Of a DNA stretch of 64,000 nt, positions 34,640-45,904 are shown piece after piece. The DNA lies in contig CM027379.1 of NCBI GenBank assembly GCA_015680905.1, forward strand, positions 33,684,501-33,748,500, in the 5' to 3' direction. Numbering within the stretch: position 1 is the stretch's first letter; each line of letters starts with the position of its first letter. Below the pieces are notes generated by a model, which searched no databases, was not told the DNA's origin, and saw nothing but the letters and a program-made list of their open reading frames with translations. The position numbers and the translations under genes were made by a program. This DNA comes from Coptis chinensis (taxonomy: Eukaryota > Streptophyta > Magnoliopsida > Ranunculales > Ranunculaceae).

Positions 34640-36439
34640 TGATAGGAATTTAATTGGTCTAAATTAAATAGACTAATCTAACCCTAAATAAACCGCAAGT
34701 GCATAGCTATCGTTGAAAATAGTTGCGGCAAACGGGTCGATCCCACAGGGATTGCTACTTCGAACAAACGAGTGTTAAAATTATACTTAACTAATTCTAC
34801 CAGGTTTTTGATGTATGATTTAATCTAACTATTGACTAAGCAATGCAATTAAACTATTAACTACGAAAGCAATAAAAATATGGATTAACTATCAATGAAG
34901 AAAACACTAAGGCTTTCGAATCCACCCTAGACCATTGTAAATTATCTTAGTTTAATTAATTTTAAAGTTTTTTTTTATTTATTTTTTATTTTTTATTTTT
35001 ATTTACGAATAGCATGGGGGAAAGGCAACCCTTGCTATCTCGAAGATGCGAACGTGTAATTCTTAAACAATTCTAACAAATCGTATTAATTGAATTTCAG
35101 CAAATAGATATAAACCCCTAGCAAAAATTATCTTTTTACAGCACAACTTATCACAGGTTTAAATATACTTTAGAACCGATGCCTTGATATCAATAGAAAC
35201 TTAACCTAACAATTGACTAGTGTAGGCATGGATTAAACATGTAGGATATAATATATGATAGAATTTCTCTAGAAATAAGAGAATTCAATTAATTATTTAC
35301 TGTAAAACTTAAGTCAGAGAACAATAACCCAATTAAACATAGAAAAACCTATGCAAGTCTAGGGTTTCATCTAAGCCCTAGCTTGGAATTTAGCTAGACA
35401 TGATAATTTGCAACACAAAAATAAAAGAAGAATACATCATCGACAAAACCGTAATCCCACTTTGATATCTTCTTCTCCATTTCGTCTGCTGCTCTCGGCT
35501 CCAATTTGTGCTCTCCAAATATCTCCCTCGCTTTGGTTTTTACTGGTATATATAGAGGTATGGTTAGGGGCAGTGGGTAATATTTGATTAGAATTAGAAC
35601 TGTCTAATTCGGTGACCAGCTAGTTGGTTTCGATCAATTTGATTGGAATGAGGACTGTCGTTTCCTATTGGGTTTTAATGCAACCGAGAATAGAGAGTGT
35701 TGATCAAGTGAAAGTGGATGTATGGAAGAATGGTAGGATGTGTAGTGCTCGATTGGTTCGGGGGTTTGATCGCAGAAATTTGAGGGATGGGTTTTCTGTT
35801 CTGTTCGTGAGTGAGAGACGAAGGAAGGAAACTAAAGGTTGCTATGGTGCTTCTCGGATGGATAGGAAATGGTGTGGCTATTAGTTAGTGGGTACCGACT
35901 TTGATATTAGTTGGGTGCACATGGTCCGGTCTTTAATTCTTGGTCCACCCCCTTGCTGGTCATGTGACTACTTAAGCTCATGGGCCATAACTAATTTCGG
36001 CCCATAATTTAAACAATCTCATTAAGTCAACCCCCTTGGCTCATGCAGCATGTAAGTTGCCCACTTAAGTTTCGTCTTTATGTGCCTATTCAAAACTATA
36101 GCCTTGTTTCTCTATTACGATCAGGTGCTAATTTAAGGTACCAATTAAGTCCAGATCAATAACGACTCCATTGGTTTTAAATTTTCATTAGCGACACAAG
36201 GCCAAATCTAATGCACGCAAACAAACTATCACCAGGCACCTCGATCTCCAAAACTTAATAACCAATGCCACTCAACCTAACCATGAACTCACGCACTAAC
36301 ATCTTGAATCTCGATAGTTTCGGCACTTTTAATCAACTTAATCCAATTCTGTAAAAATCATCAAAAATATGTTAACTAAATCAAACGAACTAACTAATAT
36401 AAAATTGAGCCTAAATAAATAACATTTATGCGCTTATCA
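34640..36439 (-). repeat. E4 5' LTR with core promoter
   Basis: It has the same ends as the 3' LTR. The minus strand has CTATATATACC (box 35547-35554), conserved in the 3' LTR, a likely TATA box with transcription starting towards lower coordinates. The 5' copy has an expanded T/A-rich run at about 34968-35005. Differences from the 3' LTR are clustered: I count about 14 in the first ~150 plus-strand bases but only 2 in the next ~185. Confidence 0.93.
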
Positions 36440-37400
36440 ACCAACTAATGGTAGAACGATGTTTTTAAATCACTCTAACCAAACGCTCTTCTTCCAGTTT
36501 TGACAACTGAGATGAAATGATGATGGGATGAGTACCATCAGTATCAAGATAGATATATTTTAGGTAAGGATGGAGATGCTTAAGGGCTGGAGTGGGTGAT
36601 GTGGGTAACAAGGTCTTTATAGGATTCTGTTCTTCCACAGTAAACACTTGGGCTGGTGGCGTCTATTCATGTTTAGGTAACTCATCATCTAAATTATATA
36701 AATGAACAGATTCTAAGGTGGCAGTGGTATCTTCTTTATAATGATCCATATCAAAATCTGAATCTCCAAAGGATAAGAACTGGTGCACCACAGTACTCTT
36801 GCACTACACTGTCTATCATACTAACTTCTACATCTAACTCTTCTTTCATACGTTGTTGCATCATCTTGAAAACATTGACTTCTACTAAGAGATTTCTGAA
36901 AGACATGGTCATAGATCCATTACGACAATTTATGAGGGCGTTGGTTGTTGCCAAAAATGGGCGCCCTAGAATGATGGGTATGGAATCATGAGCGACTTCA
37001 GTGTTAAGGATGACAAAATTAACAGGGTAGTAAAAGTCTTTAACCTTTACGAGCACATTTTCTATTCCACCTTTTGGGTATTTAATGGAGTGATCTGCTA
37101 ATTGTAAGGTCATAGTGGTAGGTGTAAGCTCATGGTAGTATGGAAGGAGGTTAACACTTGCTCCAAGATCGAGCAAGGCAGTGGTTGTGTACTTCTCTCT
37201 TATAGTGCAAGAGATGGTAGGACGACCAAGATCTTTATATTTGACAATTTTGTCAGTCTTTATGAGGGATGGAAATTGTTCTGCAAGGAAGGTATCTTTT
37301 GGAATGTTAGTTTTTCTTTTGTTGGTGCACATATCTTTAAGAAACTTGGCATGTTTGGGTAAATACTTATGACATAGAGAAATGGTAAATTTATGGTTAG
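36440..37400 (-). pseudogene. pol: E2 protease and protease-RT linker
   Basis: The frame 37332-36751 reads MCTNKRKTNIP, then LLDLGASVNLLPYYHELT (near 37135-37180, with a short deletion after LPYY compared with E1), LADHSIKYPKGGIENVLVKV and IPIILGRPFLATTNALINCRNG (near 36900-36990). The linker frame 36647-36465 corresponds to the E1 frame at 873-1200. The block ends at the E4 insertion (36440-36444) and continues at 24689 on the other side. Confidence 0.88.
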
Positions 37401-39086
37401 ACTCCTGAATGTTTCTCTGATTTCATCAAAATTTTCATCCTCCTTGTATATCATTAAGCGTGTTGGAACAGGTGCCTTTGGTTTGTATTGCCTAACTGGG
37501 TCAGGTAGATGAGTTGATGGTTTATGAATTGGAACATTGACAGGGATATGTGGAGGTATCTACCTTTCAATTTCTGGTTATGGTATTGGAACTTATATAG
37601 GTACATGATCTTTTGGTAAGACTACTTTGTTGTCAACCGTTATGCCAGAACGCAAGGTTGTGACTTCTTTAATCTCTTGGGTTTTAAGGTTTTGAACTTT
37701 GTGTCCTGGTGATGCATTTTTCTGAGTTGTGTCTTGGGTTAACAAGTTTAGAGATTGTTGCGTGGAGGCTAGATTTTGGGTTTATTGTTGCATGACAGAT
37801 AACATTATTTTGGTAGGCTTATCTGTTTGGACACTAGTTGATGGTGTAGCTGGAACTAGGTCTCTTTGGTTGTTGATAGGTGGGTTTTGGTAGTTCTGGT
37901 TAAACTGGGACGGAACCAATGCTCTGTTCTGATTGTTATAGGTACGTTGTTCTTGTTTGAATGTATTTGGTGGTTTATTGAAACCTGGAGGTGGTTGGGT
38001 TTGTGGAATATTAGTCCATGCGAAGTTTGGATGTTGTCTCCATGGTGCATTTGGTAAATTGAAAGCACATACTTCTTCTCGTTGAAATGACGATAGGTTT
38101 GTGATCAATAGACATGTAACATCTATATGACTTAAGCTTAAACAGAAATTGTATGGTGAGGTATTTATGTTCATGACAAGATGAGGAGTTTGGTCTTTTT
38201 GTTTGGTTATGATGGCATCTATCTTTCTTGTGAGGGTTTCGATTAGAGTTTTGATTTCAGGATTAGATTTTACCTCAAAAATACCACTAGCATTAGATGT
38301 ATGGGGTTAGGCTATTCTGGAATTGTTTACATCGCCCTACTGGGTACTTTTTTTAGCTTGGTTTTCAAGAAAGGTTAAAGTTTCGGTTGCACCTCTATCC
38401 AAAACATTACCATTACTCATGATGTCGAGGGTTACTTTGTGTTCTTAGAGAAGACCTTTGAATAAACATTGGACAAAAGTGGATTTTTCTAGTTTATAGT
38501 GAGGACATGAATGGAGAAGGACAGAAAATCTATCCCATGATTCGAAAAATGTCTCACTCTGACTCTGTCTGAAGAACTGTATCTTACTTCTTATCTCTTT
38601 TATTTTCTTCGGCGGAAAATACTTCTTCATGACGGAGAACACAACCTTTTCCTATGTATCGAAGGAATCGGGCTTTTGACAAAGAAGCCATGCGTGACTC
38701 TTACCAGCTAGAGTGAAAGGAAACAGTCATAGCTTTACTTGATCGTCTGTGACGCCCGGATGGTGAAAAGTATTACATACTTCATGTATCTGGCATAGAT
38801 GTTTGTAAGGTAACTCGTGTTCTAACCCGTGGAAGATGGGTAGAAGATTGAACATGTTTGGTGGAATTCAAAAATCACTCGTGAGCAGTTTGAGTCGTAT
38901 ACAAGATGGAGGTCCATTTTGCAACGGTGTGTAGAAGTTGGAGAGAGGCTCTTCAGCTTGCACTACTTCGTTGGCCATCTTAGTAGGTAGAGGACGAGAA
39001 ATTGGAGGTTGCCTAGGATGAGGTGCTCTCCTACATGAGTAAGTTTTATTCTCGCTAATACTTGTAGTGCTTGAACGCAGTATCAT
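37260..39086 (-). pseudogene. gag: E2 gag
   Basis: It starts MILRSSTTSISENKTYSCRR at 39086. Frameshifts divide it into readable pieces: 38868-39086 (N terminus with LSNFYTPL), 38445-38642 (capsid core, ETFFESWDRFSVLLHSCPHY), 37782-38174 (zinc-knuckle region) and 37260-37454 (C terminus, ENFDEIRETFRSLTINLPF). The knuckle has lost its first cysteine (NFCLSLSHIDVTC here, CNLCSSQNHIDTIC in E1), so the C-x2-C-x4-H-x4-C site is broken. The DNA closely parallels the E1 gag at 41387-43100. Confidence 0.85.
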
Positions 39087-40504
39087 ACACTTTTAGCAAG
39101 ATGACAAAACTATCCTACCATGCACAAACTATGCAGTGTATACGTAAGCAATCGAAATTCGTTTTTGCAAGTTTGGCATTTTGAAAATCTTTGTTGGGTC
39201 TATAAATTACTATGCCCTATTCAAGGGAACAATTGGGCATGAGACTAGGATGGATCTACTACACGGCTCAGAAGAGTAAGCAATAACTTTACCAAGTGGT
39301 GTGCTACCAAGTGGTGTGCTACCAAGAATCTTACTCATGATGAATCTAGGGGAGGGGAGTGAGGAAGGTAGTTGGTCCATCGGAATCTGGTAACTGATTA
39401 CTCTAAATCCTCGTGACTATATTTTTGTCATTTTCTGGAGGACCATGACTACTTTAGGCTCTAGTTGATTGATTTTAATTTGTTTGTTTGGTCTAGGGCT
39501 TCAAGAATCAAGCAACGCCTGATTTATTTGCATTGGGGAATGACTTCCCATTGGTTGTTATGTGGCTCGGGTTCAGCCTTATGTGTGAATGTAAATTGCA
39601 GTGTGGAAATTAAAATTCAAACAATCTCGTAAGCATGCTTGAACACACAAGGTGTCCTCTTACATGGGCTTCGAGGAGGTTTATAATTTACCTCTCAAGC
39701 CGTGCTTACATGCTGCTTGAGGAGTAGCCGACGTTGGTTGGCGCGTGATATGAGAATCAGGCCCAACTGTTCGAGCGTTCCTAGTTTTAGGTTACAAAAA
39801 AGGTCTATTTAAAAAGCCCACAATCCGGGTTTTTGATAATTAAACAACTTTACCTTCAAGGGCCCAAAACTTAAAAGTAAACTAGCACTAAGACTAATCT
39901 AATAGATTAACTAGTTTAGATAAATTATCTAGATTAACTAGAGTTAAACATAATTAGAGTGTTGATTACCAAGTTGATTCAAAGTGCGCGAGCGTATGAT
40001 TCACTACTTGCCTCACACAGTTGAACTTCCTAAGGCAATGAAAACTCTAACTCTTGGTAAGTTTCACAACTTCAACCAAGTTTCAACTCATGTTCATCCA
40101 CATAATCAACCAAAACTTTTTTTTTCTTTATCTCTATCTATTACAACAAAGTCCACTGATTTATACTACTCAATTACAAAATCCGGGTTCTTAGTTGCAA
40201 CCACGAATAAAAAATCTTCGAACTGTGAAAAAATGAGGCACCACTAAACTGAGGTGGCTGGGCGGTCGCGCGCTAGCACTAGGGTGGACGCGCGGGTAGT
40301 CGCCTGTTCGGTTCTAGCCAAAGTCATCCGTTTTCCAACAGCAGCTTCAACTCGTCTCCATCAGTTGAATGTTGAACTTAGATTTGGAATAGAATAGATT
40401 AGTAGTGAAAAATAATGAAAAATATCAACGAAAAAAAAAAAAATGAAATGGTGAGAGTGATGCTTTCCTCCTTAGATGCTCAACCAAAGTTCATGCTCCT
40501 CCAA
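39087..40504 (-). other. E2 5' leader
   Basis: 1.4 kb between PBS and gag with no gene. Its part nearer the PBS (39490-40504) is homologous to the E1 leader (52210-53675). It includes a short tandem GTGTGCTACCAAGTG-type repeat near 39296-39328 and a GC-rich patch near 40258-40305. Confidence 0.65.
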
Positions 40505-40522
40505 TCCATGACGGTAATGCCA
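40505..40522 (-). promoter_or_regulatory. E2 primer-binding site, unusual
   Basis: The minus strand reads TGGCATTACCGTCATGGA, two bases after the LTR end. The equivalent E1 site (53676-53693) reads TGGCGTCGCCATCATGGA. Only the leading TGGC is fixed by the tRNA CCA end. I cannot name the tRNA, and both sites may have decayed. Confidence 0.6.
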
Positions 40523-40524
40523 TT

Positions 40525-41386
40525 TGAAGTAGATCTAGTGTTGAGTATTTCAAAGTTGTTTGATGATGTTCAACATAAATTGTTTGGAGCTTGAAAGAAT
40601 GGGAGTTTAGAAGGAAGGAAGGTAGGTTTCTTAGATTTTAGGGCTTATTTTCTTAACTCTAGTTGTATTGAAGAACATTAGAAATGACTTGTTGAATGAA
40701 AGATTAAAAGCACAAACATTGAAAGAAAGAAATAACTTGAAGAAATGAAAAACAACTTTAAAGAAATAATTTGATTGAAATGAAGAACAAAGAAATAAAT
40801 AATTGATTGAAAAATGAGTAACAAAAAGTAAACAACTTGAATGTAAATGACTTGAAAAATAAAAATCCTACACTACTCCTACATGACACAAGGATAAGTC
40901 TAGGTGTATTCTCTCATCCTACTTTTCAGTTCTTATACCCCTACTTTTACAAAATACTGGTTTGCCCTCTCCCTCTACAATTAAGACACCTCACCAAGTT
41001 TGTTTTATACTTTTCCTTTTTTCTTTTTCTTTTTGCTTTTTGATTTCTTCTTGATCAAGCTAGGTTTTAGAGAAAACCTACTTTTGTATCAAGGACATCT
41101 ATCCCTCTGGTCTTCTAAGTTAAGGACTTGACATTCAGCTATCTGGTTTAGAGTCCTTGACCTTTGACCTTTGACTTTGACTTTTTCATATCAGCTTCGA
41201 GTTTTCATAATAAGCGTAAGTAAGACTTCTTTTAGTGCTAAGACACAACTTTTAAGATAAGTGGTCTGAATTGCTCTGTAACCTGAAAAAGGCAATAAAA
41301 GCAATGAGTTGCCTTTTCATTATGCATAAGAAGGGTTGTAATGCAAGAATATAAGGGTAATAAAACACACATTTGTGAGCTGATCA
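40525..41386 (-). repeat. E2 5' LTR
   Basis: It begins TGAAGTAGATCTAGTGTTG and ends GAGCTGATCA, followed by the TSD ACATG (41387-41391). It pairs with 1933-2804. Confidence 0.93.
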
Positions 41387-43100
41387 ACATGTCCTTGAGA
41401 AATTTGGCATGTTTGGGTAAATGTTTGATGACATCGAGAAATAGCAGGTTTATGGTTAGACTCTTGAATGTTTCTTTGATTTCATCAAAATTTTCATCAT
41501 CCTTGGGTGTCATTAAGCGTGTTGGAGAATGTGCCTTTGGTGTATATTTTTAACTGTGTCAGGTGAATGAGTTGATGGCTTAAGAATTGGAATGTCGACA
41601 GGGATATGTGGAGGTATCTATTTTTTAGTTTCTAGTTTGAGTAGGGTTTGTCTTGGAACTGGTATTTCTATAAGTGCAGGGTCTTTTGGTAAGACTACTC
41701 TGTTGTAAACCGTTTTTCCAGAACACAAAGTTGTGATTGCTTTAATCTCTTGGGGTTTGAGATTTTAAATTGTTTGGTCTAGGAGCACATTTTTTTGGGT
41801 TTTGTCTTGGGCTAACAAGTTTAGAGATTGTTGCATGGATGTTAGGATTTGAGTTTGTTGTTGCATTATTGATATCATTATCTTGGTTAGCTTATCTGAT
41901 TGGACACTAGTTGGTGGTGTAAATGGAACTAGGTTTCTTTGGTTGTTGATTGGTGGATTTTGGTAGTTCTGGTTAAAATGGGATGGAACCAATGCTCTGT
42001 TCTGATTGTTATAGGAACCTTGTCCTTGTCTGAATGTATTTGGTGGCTTGATGTGGTTAGTGAAACATGGAGGTGGTTGGGTTTGTGGATTATTAGTCCA
42101 TGCAAAGTTAGGGTGTTGCCTCCATGGTGCATTTGGTATATTGAAAGCATAAACTTCTTCTGGTGGAAGTGATGATATGTTGGTGAACAAGGGACAAATG
42201 GTATCTATATGATTTTGGCTTGAACATAAATTGCATGGTGAGGTATTTATGTTCATGACAAGTTGAGGAGTTTGGTCTTTTTGTTTGGTTGTGAGGGCAT
42301 CTATCTTTCTTGTGAGGGATTCAATTTTGTTTGGATGTGCTGGGTTGGGTTGTTCTGGAATTATTTATGTCGCCCCAATGGGTACTCTTTTCAGCTTTGT
42401 TTTCAAGAAAAGTTAAAGCTTCGGTTGCACATCTATAAAAAAAAAATATGATGTTGAAGGTTACTTTGTCTTCTTAGAGAAATTTTTTGAAGAAACATTG
42501 GACAAGAGTGGATTTTTCTAGTTTATGGTGAGGACATGGATGGAGTAGGTCAAAGAATTTATCCCATGCTTCGGAGAATGTCTCACTTAGACTCTGTCTT
42601 AAGATTTTTATCTTACTTCTTATCTCTTCTGTTTTCTTCAGTGGAAAATACTTTTCATGAAGGAGAACACAATCTTTTCCCATGTATCGAAAGAATCGGG
42701 CTTCTGAGAAAGAAGCCATAAGTGATTCTTACCAGCTATAGTGAAAGAAAACACTTGTAGATTCACTTGATCAACAGTGATGCCCGGATGGTGGAAAGTA
42801 TATATTGCATACTTCATGTATCCGGTGTAGATGTTCATAGGGTAACTCGTGTTTAAACCCGTGACATATGGGTAAGAGATTGAACACGTTTGGAGGAATG
42901 CGAAAAATTGCTCGTGAGTGGTGTGAGTCATATACCAGATGGAGGTCTATCTTGTATCGGTGTGTAGAAGTTGGAGAGAGGCTCTTGAGCTTACATGACT
43001 TCGTCAGCCATCTTAGAAGGTGGAGGACGAGAAATAGGAGTTTGTCTAGGATGACGTGCTCTCTTACGTAAGTTTTATGCTCACTAAACCTTGTAGTTCC
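41387..43100 (-). pseudogene. gag: E1 gag
   Basis: Readable pieces from right to left: N terminus and early capsid (42771-43100, FRIPPNVFNLLPICHGF), capsid core (42638-42931 and 42474-42719, SETFSEAWDKFFDLLHPCPHH), zinc-knuckle region (41765-42256) with a complete CNLCSSQNHIDTIC, and C terminus (41387-41513, ENFDEIKETFKSLTINLLF). Frameshifts join them. The frame runs into E2 at 41387, with the protease continuing at 1932. The start codon region is cut at 43100 by LTR fragment F. Confidence 0.87.
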
Positions 43101-43625
43101 TGATAAACACCCAAAAATGTAATATAAAACCCCGTAGAGACATAACATTTTGGTTATTTATGTGTTTAATAATCATGAATTAATTATATTTTCGTGCTTC
43201 TATAGGTTTTCACGATGAATGTAAAAGTGAGGATAAAGCTAGTATTTAAGCACGAAATAGTGTGTCTACGAGATGCATTCCAATTTAGCCATGCAAAACT
43301 CAACGATGCCCGGCTAAAGCCCAGGGACTCAAACATGACAGTTCTAGGTCAGAACAGGATCAACGTGCCAGGAAGAATCAAATTTTTGAAGCCCATATCT
43401 TTTGAACCTAGACTACAAATTTGGCAAGTGAACCATCAAAACGATCAGTGCGACAAACTTTATCTCATGCCAGATTTTGTATAAATCGACTTTCAGACCC
43501 GCCACTAGACAGAGCATGTGGTCCCACTATGCGGACCAACAGAATTTGGTGATAAAGCTCACACATCAAGCTTTTGCACAAGTCAAGCACTTTGACACAA
43601 AAGTCTTGATTGGTGGCTTTTAGAT
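43101..43625 (+). mobile_element. F: truncated LTR fragment on the plus strand
   Basis: It starts TGATAAACACCCAAAAATG, like the U3 ends of the SL1/E6 LTRs seen on the opposite strand, but runs on the plus strand. It abuts E1 gag at 43100 and changes without an end signal into an E2-type LTR near 43625. No second end or duplication is visible, so it is a remnant of an element largely lost in a deletion. Confidence 0.6.
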
Positions 43626-43977
43626 TTTATGCTTTTGCTTTTTGTTTTATGCTTTTTGATATCTTCTTGATCAAGATAGGTTTTGGAGAATGCCATATTT
43701 TGTGATAAAGACCTTCATCTCTGGTCTTACGAGTTGAGGGCTTTGACCTTTGACTTTAATTTTTTCAGCACTTTTTCATAGCAGCTTCTGGTCTTCATAA
43801 TAAACGTGATTAAGGTTCTTTTTAGTGCTAAGATGTAGCTTTTATGATAAGTGGTCTGAAATTCTCTGTAACCTGAAAAAGGTTAATAAAAGCTATGAGT
43901 TGTCTTTTCATTAAACGTAAGAAGGGTTGTAATGCAGTATTGTAAGGGTAATAAAACACATATTTGGAAGCTGATCA
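43626..43977 (-). repeat. E5 3' LTR fragment
   Basis: It matches the PPT-side part of the E2 LTR (about 2425-2804) and ends GAAGCTGATCA at 43977. The outer part is missing, replaced by F. Confidence 0.8.
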
Positions 43978-45904
43978 CCACCCCCAAATAGCATCTTGCT
44001 GGTCCTCAAGCAAGGATGAGAGAAAAAACTAAGATCACAAATTAGTGATTTTTATAAGTTATACTAATCTCGTTTCGCAGAGTATGATTGCATTGACCAT
44101 ATGCAACAAGGCCTTAAACCACTAGGAATTCCCTAGTGGACGAGCTTTAAGCCTCGTGAGAGTTTTCCAGTGAAGGTACTCACAAACTTCTTCTATTTAG
44201 TACAAAGGGTCTTATTTCCTTATTTATTCTCAGAAGTTCATACATTTCATTAGCGGGGAATAAGGACAAGCTCCTTTAAACTTTGAATAACATATGTACA
44301 ATAATTTAATCACCTAAAGATAAATGTGTAAAACATGAGCAATGAAATGTAAAAGAGGAGTTGTTTCCGAGACTTTTGGAGAGCGTCTTTATGGTGGGTT
44401 CTCACAGGGGTGTGTTGCAATAGATTAATAGATTCACTCAAGGTTCGTTCTGTCAAGTATAATGGGCACTTATATTCCTCACATACTCAAATGACGTCCA
44501 AAGGAACCGGGGTCGATTGATCACGCTTGCCACTTACTATCACACCATCCTATTCCTAATTGACCTAGATGTCTTTTATTAGGAGTTACGGGGCTAGGGT
44601 GATGGTTTAGAAAGAAAAAGGAAGAGAAAAACAAAATCTGATAAGTTGAGAAACTGGGTCTTCAAGATACTTGTAACCAGAGAAGAACCTTATTTTGTTC
44701 TTTTGCTTTCGAATTGTGATACATTATTTTAGCCCTTCGGCTTTGTGACTCCATATGATTTTGAATTTTTGGGAGTTATAACTTTGCTTTTGTTTTTTTT
44801 TGTTTTTGTTTATGATATCATCTCCTTTTGAACTTTTGGGAGATTCGATTTTTGATTCCTTTGATTTTTTTGGACGTCATTTGACTGATATGTTTATGAT
44901 ATCGTCTCCTTTTCTTTTATTTTCTTTTTCCTTTCGAAGCAACTAACTGATTTGTTTTTGTACAAGGTCTTCTCTTCTCTTTTTTGTGATATACATCTAG
45001 TTCTCAACTCGTCAGCTAGGTAAGCTTTTTATTGTGTATTGTGGTATCGGGTTATACAAACAAATGTTGATGCATGCTATTCATGAAAAGATGCAGAAAC
45101 TATTGTACGTATATTAGTCTAAGTACGAAGAACGAATCCTTACTCTATTACTATAATGAGACTTCTAAACATTTTATTCATCATAAAAAAGGAAACAAGA
45201 ATTTTTAATACTAAACAGAAAAATATTTTTGGTCTTTTTGTAAAAAAATTTTAGAAAGGAAGAAATATACTATTATATGTACTATATAGAAAATGCCAAG
45301 TTTTTGCAAAATATTACTATACCAAACTATGCTTTGTCTTCAAAGTATGAAGAGATAAGGAAAGAGATTACCATAGAAACATGAGCAAAAAAGGCGATAC
45401 AACTGTATTATGTTCTTCGTGATGAAAATACGCCACCCCCAAATAAGTTTGGGGCGTGGGTTTCTTGGCATAGAACGAGAAATACATGGCCTATTATACT
45501 AAAGATAATTATTCTACTATGAAATATATTTTTGGTTTTTTGTATTTTTGAAAACATATATGAAATGCATGAAAGAAAAATGGAAAAATTTGGCATGATG
45601 TATCTGTATTACCTTCTACTTATATACCAAATTCCACAAGAAAACAAATAAAACAAGCATATATAATATTAAACATATAATTAAACGTCATAATAAAGAA
45701 AAGTAAAATAATGACTAAAGATTATAAACTATCTATACGGACACTAGGGAGCTACCTAGTCAAAATTCGTGCGTGACTCGTCTAGACGTCTAGAAGATCC
45801 TTCTCTGGATGACGTCGAGTCCTAGCGTGTCTATCACTATGCGGGAGCGCATCTCTAATGCTCTGCAGTATTCTAGTGACACTGTGTTGAAAACGTCGCT
45901 GCTC
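43978..45904 (-). other. E5 3' UTR with conserved hairpins
   Basis: PPT (CCACCCCCAAATAGC, 43978-43992), hairpin 43995-44014, and three further hairpins 44088-44106, 44119-44139 (perfect 8-bp palindrome around AATTC) and 44140-44157. The second module near 45320-45348 keeps the hairpin (CTTTG..CAAAG) but has lost its C-run. A CACCCCCAAA...TTTGGGGCG inverted repeat lies at 45433-45457. Relative to E2 it lacks the stretch equivalent to about 5130-5445. The unoccupied CACTA site is at about 45515-45530. Confidence 0.75.

Larger units (their letters stand above)
24695..36439 (-). mobile_element. E4: full-length Athila-like LTR retrotransposon, 11,745 bp
   Basis: LTRs 24695-26484 (1790 bp) and 34640-36439 (1800 bp) both read TGATAGGAATTTAAT...GCGCTTATCA; TSD ACCAA is at 24690-24694 and 36440-36444. 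PBS 34616-34633 and PPT 26485-26497 are in place. It has gag, protease, RT, RNase H and integrase but no ORF3. It is the best preserved element in the window, yet has three stops in gag, a deletion in protease, one stop in RT and one frameshift, so it is not autonomous as it stands. Nested inside E2, it is younger than E2. Confidence 0.95.
1933..41386 (-). mobile_element. E2: 13.3-kb Athila-like LTR retrotransposon carrying four later insertions
   Basis: Two related LTRs (1933-2804 and 40525-41386) bound the element, both TG...CA on their outer ends, and both are flanked by ACATG (1928-1932 and 41387-41391), the 5-bp duplication expected of Ty3/Gypsy integration. Inside, on the minus strand, are PBS, gag, protease, RT, RNase H, integrase, ORF3, 3' UTR and PPT. 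Four insertions with their own duplications account for 26.2 kb of the 39.5 kb. A hand count over the first ~265 aligned LTR bases gives about 18 differences, so the insertion is old; all coding regions contain stops or frameshifts. Layout with an ORF downstream of integrase fits the Athila lineage. Confidence 0.92.

Noticed and set aside
43215..43484. Plus-strand frame of 89 codons in fragment F as a gene
   Set aside because: Lies within a truncated LTR, with no homology signal and no start context.
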